Positions 13,893-18,441 of a DNA stretch of 18,441 nucleotides are shown here, piece by piece. The notes below the pieces were generated by a model. It made no database searches. It had not been told where the DNA came from and was given only the letters and a program-made list of their open reading frames with translations. Numbering within the stretch: the first letter of the stretch is position 1; each line of letters begins with the position of its first letter. The stretch covers positions 1-18,441 of the forward strand of contig DAOTXK010000107.1 in NCBI GenBank assembly GCA_034435395.1. The letters are read 5' to 3'. The stretch comes from DAOTXK01 sp034435395 (GTDB lineage Bacteria > Chloroflexota > Anaerolineae > Aggregatilineales > Ch27). Both the position numbers and the translations under genes were made by a program.

Positions 13893-14250
13893 TATCGCCC
13901 CTGGGCCGTCAGCGCGCCCGTAGCGGCGGCATGGATGCCGACGCCAGCAAGAAACGACGCGACGCACCGCGCCGCTACGATCAGGCATCGAGCACATGGG
14001 CGATAGCGGTCGATATCTGCCCTAATTGGTTGAAGCGCTTCAGCCCCTTGTCCGTGCATTTCCGGATAGGTGCCAAGATTTCAGCGGTTATGGGCGTACC
14101 TGGCGCGCCTGGCCGTTCACAACGCCGTTGCCGCCGAAAGGCAACCCTGATGACGGTCGATCTGAGAGCAGCGGGCGGGACATGGGCGAAGTGCCCAGAC
14201 CGGCTGCCGGAAGATTATCAATTCCGGCTAGTGGTGACCGGCGCGGGGGA
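13893..14250. other. Non-coding stretch between sdhC and citrate synthase
   Basis: About 360 nt without a credible gene. A plus-strand frame of 118 codons exists but has no SD site and no recognisable protein. The stretch holds a perfect 12-bp palindrome TGAAGCGCTTCA (14031-14042) and a distant 9-bp inverted pair, CTATCGCCC (13892-13900) with GGGCGATAG (13998-14006). As it separates two TCA-cycle operons transcribed away from each other, shared regulatory sites are plausible but unproven. Confidence 0.4.
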
Positions 14251-14259
14251 TGTTATACT
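14251..14259 (+). promoter_or_regulatory. Extended -10 promoter for citrate synthase
   Basis: TGTTATACT at 14251-14259 fits an extended -10 element (TGn plus TATACT). No good -35 is present, as is common for this promoter type. The start would be near 14266, about 75 nt before the gltA ATG. Confidence 0.55.
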
Positions 14260-14339
14260 CGTTTGGCGACTTTTCGGCCCGACATGAATCCAACAAGCGG
14301 AGACAATCGTCTGGTCCTGCGGGAAGGAGAATGGATCCC

Positions 14340-15491
14340 ATGACTGCATCACCTATCCAGGCGAAGGGCCTGGAAGGCATCATCGTCGCCGATACGCACC
14401 TGAGCAGGGTGGAGGGCGATGTGGGCCGCCTGACCTACTGCGGCTACAACATCAACGATTTGGCCCGCCAGGCATCATTTGAAGAAGTCGCTTACCTGCT
14501 GTGGAACCTCCGTCTGCCGACCGCCGCCGAGTTGGCCGCGTTCCAGCAAGACTTCAGCGCCCGCATGGCCCTGCCACCCGACCTGTTGACCCAGATGAAG
14601 TCCTATCCCCGCACCGCCCATCCGATGGCCGTGTTGCGCACGGCGGTGAGTGCCTGCGGGCTGTATGACCCCCTGGCCGAAGATAACAGCCCGGAGGCCA
14701 ACCGCCAGAAGGCGCTCACCCTCGCCGCCCGCATGCCGTCCATCATCGCCGCCTGGGCGCGCATTCGGGAGGGCCAGGAGCCGATCGCGCCGCGGGCCGA
14801 CCTGAAGATCGCCGAAAACTTCCTGTATATGGTGACCGGCAAAGACGCTGACCCGACCGCCGCCGAAGCCATCGACCGCTACCTGATCCTGCTGGCCGAC
14901 CACGAGATGAACGCCAGCACCTTCACCGCCCGCGCCGTCACCAGCACCACCAGCGACATGTACTCGGCCATCACCGCCGCCATCGGCTCGCTCAAAGGCC
15001 CGGCGCACGGCGGCGCGATTGAGGCTTCCATGCGCATGTTTCTGGAAATTCGCGATTCCGGCCTGAGCGTGGAAGAGTGGTTCCAGCAGGTGCGGGCGGG
15101 CAGCCGCCGGATCATGGGCATCGGCCACCGCATTTACAAAACCGAAGACCCCCGCGCCCGCATCCTGCGCGAGGTTACCCGCACGCTGGCCGACCAGACC
15201 GGCCACAGCCGTATCTATGAGATCGCCTACCAGTTGGAGATAATCGCCCGCGCCGATCCCTATTTTATCGAGCGCAACCTGTATCCCAATGTGGACTACT
15301 ACAGCGGCCTCATGCTCTACGTGGTGGGCATCCCGGTGGACATGTTGACGACGATGTTCGCCATGAGCCGCGTGGTCGGCTGGACGGCGCACGTGATGGA
15401 GCAGTGGAAAGACAATCGACTGATGCGCCCCAAGGCCAACTACGTGGGGGAGATGGGCCTGGAATGGGTGCCGATTGAGCGGCGCGGCTAA
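14340..15491 (+). CDS. gltA: Citrate synthase (possibly 2-methylcitrate synthase)
   Basis: Condenses acetyl-CoA with oxaloacetate to citrate in the cytoplasm; 383 residues, the normal length for short bacterial citrate synthases. Catalytic and binding motifs: DHEMNASTF (187-195), KGPAHGGA (219-226, catalytic His223), GIGHRIYKTEDPRA (260-273, with His263), PNVDYYSG (316-323, catalytic Asp319) and the C-terminal RPKANYVG. The short enzymes of this family are hard to separate from 2-methylcitrate synthase by motif alone; the divergent sdhCAB operon and lack of prp genes nearby favour citrate synthase. The start at 14340 is chosen because AAGGAG (14324-14329) is 10 nt upstream; the ATG at 14331 directly abuts that site, and one at 14250 precedes the predicted promoter. 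Confidence 0.93.
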   Translation: MTASPIQAKGLEGIIVADTHLSRVEGDVGRLTYCGYNINDLARQASFEEVAYLLWNLRLPTAAELAAFQQDFSARMALPPDLLTQMKSYPRTAHPMAVLRTAVSACGLYDPLAEDNSPEANRQKALTLAARMPSIIAAWARIREGQEPIAPRADLKIAENFLYMVTGKDADPTAAEAIDRYLILLADHEMNASTFTARAVTSTTSDMYSAITAAIGSLKGPAHGGAIEASMRMFLEIRDSGLSVEEWFQQVRAGSRRIMGIGHRIYKTEDPRARILREVTRTLADQTGHSRIYEIAYQLEIIARADPYFIERNLYPNVDYYSGLMLYVVGIPVDMLTTMFAMSRVVGWTAHVMEQWKDNRLMRPKANYVGEMGLEWVPIERRG

Positions 15492-15553
15492 GCGGGAGCG
15501 CCGGTTCTAGCCGAGGGACAGCGGGCGCTGGCTGTCAGCCAGGAGGAGGCAAG

Positions 15554-16138
15554 ATGACGGAGAGATTATCCGGCAAAACGGTGGCCATCATCGTGGCCCA
15601 GGAGTACGAGGACGTTGAACTTCTTTATCCCCTGTTGCGGCTGAGCGAGGAAGGGGCGCGAATCGTGGTGGTGCCGGTGGCGGAGGGGCTGATGACCCGC
15701 CCGTTTATGCCGGGCCAGCCGGTCACGGGCCGCTTCGGCCACCCGGTCCCCATCCCGGTCATTCCGCCGGGGGAGCGGTACACGGTGAGCAGCCTGGAGG
15801 CGCTCGACCCGGAGGCGGTGGACTGCCTGCTGTTTCCCGGCGGGTACTCGCCCGACGCCCTGCGGCTGCACGAGCCGACGCTCAGCCTGATACGCGCCTT
15901 CCACCGGCAGGGCAAGCTGCTGGCGAGCATCTGCCACGGCCCCTGGGTGTTCATCTCCGCCGGGCTGATGAAGGGCCGGCGGGCCACCGCCTATGCCGCC
16001 GTGCGCGACGACCTGATCAACGCCGGGGCGGAATACGTTGATGCGCCGGTCGTGCGGGACGGTCACATCATCACCGGGCGGGTGCCCAACGATCTGCCGG
16101 AGTTTTGCCAGGCGATCATTGAGGCCCTCTCCGGGTGA
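15554..16138 (+). CDS. DJ-1/PfpI-family protein (intracellular protease/amidase or deglycase-like)
   Basis: Cytoplasmic protein of the DJ-1/PfpI superfamily, 194 residues. Visible: Glu22 in EDVELLYPLLRL, the LLFPGGYSPD loop (92-101) and the nucleophile elbow LLASICHGPWVFISAG (122-137) with Cys127 and His128, then the family-typical NDLPEFCQAIIEAL near the C terminus. The Glu-Cys-His set is that of PfpI/YhbO-type proteins, variously described as peptidases or as glyoxal/protein repair enzymes; the true reaction cannot be told. The ATG at 15554 has AGGAGG about 7 nt upstream, within a 7-1-7 inverted repeat region (15528-15542). It lies 62 nt after gltA on the same strand and may be cotranscribed. 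Its stop codon falls in the first unit of a 25-bp tandem repeat. Confidence 0.9.
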   Translation: MTERLSGKTVAIIVAQEYEDVELLYPLLRLSEEGARIVVVPVAEGLMTRPFMPGQPVTGRFGHPVPIPVIPPGERYTVSSLEALDPEAVDCLLFPGGYSPDALRLHEPTLSLIRAFHRQGKLLASICHGPWVFISAGLMKGRRATAYAAVRDDLINAGAEYVDAPVVRDGHIITGRVPNDLPEFCQAIIEALSG

Positions 16139-16199
16139 CGGTTCCGGCGCTCTCGCCGGGTGACGGTTCCGGCGCTCTCGCCGGGTGACGGTCCCGGCG
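16131..16199. repeat. 25-bp tandem repeat, 2.8 copies, over the PfpI-family stop codon
   Basis: Unit GCCGGGTGACGGTTCCGGCG plus CTCTC. Copies: 16131-16154 (24 bp), 16155-16179 (25 bp) and 16180-16199 (partial, one T to C). Each unit contains the inverted repeat GCCGG/CCGGC. The first copy contains the TGA stop of the upstream gene (16136-16138); the rest is non-coding. Could serve as stacked hairpins ending the transcript, but there is no T-tract. Confidence 0.85.
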
Positions 16200-16237
16200 G
16201 TGGGCGGGTGGTCAAATACCATCAGTTGGTCGGTGGG

Positions 16238-16286
16238 GCGGCGGACTCCGTCTGCCGCTCGACGCGGCCATTGCCCCGACCGCGTC
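16238..16286. other. Two hairpins between the PfpI-family gene and the two-component operon
   Basis: GCGGCGGAC (16238-16246) pairs with GTCTGCCGC (16250-16258) with one mismatch and a 3-nt loop. GACGCGG (16261-16267) pairs with CCGCGTC (16280-16286). Neither is followed by a T-run. They may contribute to termination of the upstream transcript, but the second overlaps the predicted promoter. Confidence 0.3.
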
Positions 16287-16300
16287 CGGCGTGGTATGGT
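16271..16300 (+). promoter_or_regulatory. Candidate promoter of the two-component operon
   Basis: -35 TTGCCC (16271-16276), 18-bp spacer, -10 TATGGT (16295-16300) preceded by TGG (extended -10). Transcription would start near 16307, placing the whole heptamer array in the leader. A moderate match; no better candidate seen. Confidence 0.45.
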
Positions 16301-16321
16301 TCAGGGCAGGTGGCCCCATCC

Positions 16322-16454
16322 GCTGACCGCTGACCGCCGCCCGTTGACCGCCGCCCGCTGACTGCTGACCGCTGACCGCTGACCGCTGACTGCTGACTGC
16401 TGACTGCTGACTGCTGACCGCTGACTGCTGACCGCTGACTGCTGACCGCTTTTA
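16322..16454. repeat. 19-unit heptamer array (GCTGACC/GCTGACT) in the leader of the response regulator gene
   Basis: Exactly 19 consecutive 7-bp units over 133 bp. Units 1-2 and 6-18 are GCTGACC or GCTGACT in mixed order; units 3 and 5 are GCCGCCC, unit 4 is GTTGACC, and unit 19 is GCTTTTA. The array ends 4 nt before the start codon at 16459, so it occupies the position of the ribosome-binding site, and no SD sequence is present. The long open frame on the opposite strand (Ser/Gln/Ala/Val-rich) is a by-product of the repeat. Confidence 0.95.
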
Positions 16455-16458
16455 CGCC

Positions 16459-17148
16459 ATGACCGCCATCCTGGTTGTTGACGACGAGGCCAACATCCGC
16501 CACCTGGTGAAGGCGTACCTGGAAGCGGAAGGTTACACCGTCCACCTGGCCGAAGACGGCCCCGGTGGGCTGGCCGCCTTCCGCCGCCACCAGCCCGATC
16601 TGGTGGTGCTGGACGTGATGCTGCCCGGCATGGACGGCCTGGAAGTCTTGCAGCACATCCGGCGCGAATCCGAGGTCTACGTGCTGCTGCTCACCGCCCG
16701 CTCCGAGGAGGTGGACCGCGTGCTGGGGCTGATGGTCGGCGCGGACGACTACCTGACCAAACCGTTCAGCCCGCGTGAGCTGGTGGCCCGCGTCAAGGCC
16801 ATCCTGCGGCGGGGGCGGGGCGCGGTCCCCGGCGAGGAGCCGCCGCTGATCTTCGCCCACGTGCGCATCGACCCGGCGCGTCATCAGGTCTGGCGGGACG
16901 GCGAGGAAGTCAACCTGACGGCGCTGGAATTTAAGCTGCTCAAGACGCTGGCGACCTACGCCGGGATGGTGCTCAGCCGGGGGCAGTTGCTGGAGCGGGT
17001 GTGGGGCTACGACTTTTACGGCGACGAGCGCGTGGTGGACGTGCACATCGGGCGCATCCGGCAAAAACTGGAGGTCGATCCCGCCAACCCCCGGCACGTG
17101 CTGACCGTGCGCGGCGTCGGGTATAAGTTTGAGGATGATCCGGCATGA
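16459..17148 (+). CDS. OmpR/PhoB-family response regulator
   Basis: Cytoplasmic DNA-binding response regulator, 229 residues. Receiver domain 1-118: acidic pocket Asp8/Asp9/Glu10 (VVDDE), phospho-acceptor Asp52 (VVLDVMLPG), switch Thr79 (LLLTAR) and Lys101 (YLTKPFSP). The linker is followed by a winged-helix domain, about 130-226, with LTALEFKLLKTLA, RGQLLERVWGYDF, RVVDVHIGRIRQKLE and RGVGYKFE, all typical of OmpR/PhoB. The start ATG is certain from MTAILVVDDE, yet no SD site precedes it: the 19-unit heptamer array ends 4 nt upstream. It overlaps the kinase gene by 4 nt (ATGA), so the two are translationally coupled partners. The predicted target is the 11-bp direct repeat at 18284-18323. Confidence 0.96.
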   Translation: MTAILVVDDEANIRHLVKAYLEAEGYTVHLAEDGPGGLAAFRRHQPDLVVLDVMLPGMDGLEVLQHIRRESEVYVLLLTARSEEVDRVLGLMVGADDYLTKPFSPRELVARVKAILRRGRGAVPGEEPPLIFAHVRIDPARHQVWRDGEEVNLTALEFKLLKTLATYAGMVLSRGQLLERVWGYDFYGDERVVDVHIGRIRQKLEVDPANPRHVLTVRGVGYKFEDDPA

Positions 17149-18266
17149 ACCTGCGCAGCAAGCTGCTCGTCTCCTATCTGGTGGTGATCGCCCTGGCGCT
17201 GCTGGTGCTGGCGCTCTCCACGGCTTTCATCGCGCCGGTGGCCTTCTTCGGCCACGTGGAGGACATGCGCACCCGTGGCATGTTCGGGCCGGCGCGCGGC
17301 ATGATGATGAGCGGGTTTGTGGAACGACTCAACGCCGAGCTGGACGCCAACTTCCGGGAGGCGGTCAACCGGGCGCTGTTCCTGGCGGCGGCCGCGGCCA
17401 CGGCGGCGGCCATGGTGGCCAGCTGGGTCGTCAGCCGCCGGATCGCCCGCCCCCTGCGCGAGTTGAGCCGGGCCAGCCAGCACATCGCCGAGGGACATTA
17501 CGAGGAGCGCCTGAACGTGCGCGGCGACGATGAGCTGAGCGAGCTGACGCGCAGCTTCAACCGCATGGCGGCGGCCCTGGGCGCAACCGAGGCCATGCGC
17601 CAGCAGTTGATCGCCGACGTCAGCCACGAACTGAAGACGCCGCTGGCGACCATCAAAGGGTACATGGAGGGCCTGCAGGACGGCGTGATCCCCCCCTGCC
17701 CGGAGACGTTTCAACTGGTGTACCGCGAGGCCGACCGCCTGCAACGTCTGGTCCACGACCTGCAGGAGCTTTCCCGCGCCGAGGCGGCCCAGTTGAACCT
17801 GGACCTCCGCCCGCACGACGCCGACGAGCTGGCGGCCTCGGCGGTGGCGTGGATCCGCCCCCAGTTCGAGGATCAGAACATCACCCTGGAAACCGACCTG
17901 CTGGCCGAGCCGGTGGCCATACGGGCCGATTTTGACCGCGCCCGGCAGGTCCTGCTCAATCTGCTGGGCAACGCGCTGCAATACACCCCGCCCGGCGGGC
18001 GGGTGACGCTCCGCCTGTCACGGGAGGACGGGGCGGTGCGGTTCGCGGTGATCGACACCGGCCTGGGGCTGGCGGCGGAGGATTTGGAGCGCGTCTTCCA
18101 GCGCTTTTACCGCGTGGACCGGTCGCGGGCGCGGGCCAGCGGCGGCAGCGGCATCGGCCTGACCATCGCCCGTCACATCGTGGAGGCGCACGGCGGGCGC
18201 ATCTGGGCGGAGAGCGCCGGGCCGGGGCAGGGCAGCACCTTCACCTTCACCATCCCGCTGGCCTGA
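17145..18266 (+). CDS. Sensor histidine kinase (HAMP, HisKA, HATPase) with short Met-rich sensor loop
   Basis: Membrane histidine kinase, 373 residues, partner of the preceding regulator. Order: helix 1 (8-32), a short extracytoplasmic loop (33-76), helix 2 (77-97), HAMP (98-150, RPLRELSRASQHIAEG), HisKA with His161 in DVSHELKTPLATIKGY, then the ATP-binding domain: N-box NLLGNAL (272-278, Asn276), DTGLGL (304-309), FQRFYR and GGSGIGL (333-339). All catalytic motifs are intact. The loop is only about 45 residues and has five methionines (41, 46, 53, 54, 55), including MMM, plus His37; this could suit binding of Cu(I) or Ag(I), or the loop may have no ligand of its own. Start ATG overlaps the regulator stop (ATGA). 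Confidence 0.95.
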   Translation: MNLRSKLLVSYLVVIALALLVLALSTAFIAPVAFFGHVEDMRTRGMFGPARGMMMSGFVERLNAELDANFREAVNRALFLAAAAATAAAMVASWVVSRRIARPLRELSRASQHIAEGHYEERLNVRGDDELSELTRSFNRMAAALGATEAMRQQLIADVSHELKTPLATIKGYMEGLQDGVIPPCPETFQLVYREADRLQRLVHDLQELSRAEAAQLNLDLRPHDADELAASAVAWIRPQFEDQNITLETDLLAEPVAIRADFDRARQVLLNLLGNALQYTPPGGRVTLRLSREDGAVRFAVIDTGLGLAAEDLERVFQRFYRVDRSRARASGGSGIGLTIARHIVEAHGGRIWAESAGPGQGSTFTFTIPLA

Positions 18267-18283
18267 CCGTCGGTGGGGAAAAA

Positions 18284-18323
18284 CTTCATCAAAACTTCAC
18301 ACAACCGTCATCGCGGCGTCAAA
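18284..18323 (+). promoter_or_regulatory. Four 11-bp-spaced TCA direct repeats (PhoB/OmpR-type box)
   Basis: CTTCATC (18284), CTTCACA (18295), CGTCATC (18306) and CGTCAAA (18317) start at exact 11-bp steps. Direct repeats with an 11-bp period are the normal binding pattern of tandem OmpR/PhoB-family dimers. The position, 18 nt after the kinase stop and about 80 nt before the next start codon, fits control of the next gene by the adjacent regulator (inference). Confidence 0.6.
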
Positions 18324-18401
18324 AACATTGGCCATGATCAGGATGCGTCGCCAGTGATACGGCGGATTGTGCCATGATGACAAGGACAAGGAGTTGACAG
18401 G

Positions 18402-18441
18402 ATGCGCAAGTGGTTAGGGATTGCCGGAGTTACGGTGGTGA
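18402..18441 (+). CDS. Start of a probable exported protein (cut by window edge)
   Basis: Only 13 codons are visible: MRKWLGIAGVTVV. A positively charged start followed by hydrophobic residues suggests a signal peptide or membrane anchor. AAGGAG (18388-18393) lies 8 nt before the ATG, which supports a real gene. It follows the two-component operon on the same strand, with the 11-bp direct repeats in between, so it is the likely first target of that regulator. Identity cannot be determined. Confidence 0.6.
   Translation, partial: MRKWLGIAGVTVV

Noticed and set aside
13931..14287. A 118-codon plus-strand open frame between sdhC and gltA
   Set aside because: No SD site, no recognisable protein features, and it runs past the predicted gltA promoter; treated as non-coding.
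15528..15542. CTGGCTG-T-CAGCCAG as a terminator after gltA
   Set aside because: The loop of one base is too small to fold as drawn, there is no T-tract, and it overlaps the SD region of the next gene.
16322..16454. CRISPR array
   Set aside because: Units are 7 bp and contiguous, with no spacers and no cas genes.
16222..17097. A minus-strand frame with a Ser-Gln-Ala-Val-rich repeat protein
   Set aside because: It is the reverse reading of the heptamer array plus the antisense of the response regulator gene; 7-bp units cycle through all three frames and give a fake 21-bp protein repeat.

Overview
The window is GC-rich and gene-dense, with short spacers and mostly clear Shine-Dalgarno (SD) sites, and reads as a bacterial chromosome segment. 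Gene content and style fit Chloroflexota (Anaerolineae-like) best: an aapJQMP amino-acid importer, a sortase without a visible substrate, a fused succinate dehydrogenase membrane anchor, and GC-rich heptamer repeats in spacers. This is an inference from style; no rRNA or other lineage marker is present. I saw no tRNA, rRNA, CRISPR array or insertion sequence.

Layout. 1-5231 (minus strand): an aapJ-aapQ-aapM-aapP operon for polar amino-acid uptake, with aapP cut by the window edge. A TTGACT-17-TAAACT promoter lies about 345 nt upstream of aapJ, so the operon has a long, hairpin-rich leader. AapM carries an extra segment of about 235 residues. 5408-5728 (minus): a 106-residue conserved-looking protein of unknown function. 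5891-7486 (plus): an exported sortase-fold protein, then a radical SAM enzyme with extra C-terminal cysteines, ending in a rho-independent terminator. 7566-9880 (plus): a consensus sigma-70 promoter with a three-half-site TTTAGG/CCTAAA operator, driving three tandem paralogous membrane methyltransferases of the isoprenylcysteine/phospholipid methyltransferase (ICMT/PEMT) superfamily. 9911-13829 (minus): sdhC(D)-sdhA-sdhB, a succinate dehydrogenase operon whose anchor looks like an SdhC-SdhD fusion with an added linker helix. 14251-15491 (plus): citrate synthase, divergent from sdh. 15554-16138 (plus): a DJ-1/PfpI-family protein. 16271-18266 (plus): an OmpR-type response regulator and a histidine kinase overlapping by 4 nt, with a 19-unit heptamer array filling their 5' leader up to the start codon. 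18284-18441: four 11-bp-spaced TCA direct repeats in front of the start of another, probably exported, gene.

Together: citrate synthase and succinate dehydrogenase supply TCA-cycle and respiratory-chain functions; Aap imports amino acids that can feed that cycle. The two-component pair probably controls the gene at the right edge. The most unusual unit is the methyltransferase triplet: three membrane methyltransferases that share near-identical sequence patches and appear to be controlled by one strong, tightly repressed promoter, with an operator resembling those of DtxR/SirR-type metal regulators. The second theme is GC-rich heptamer repeats placed just upstream of start codons at four separate places.
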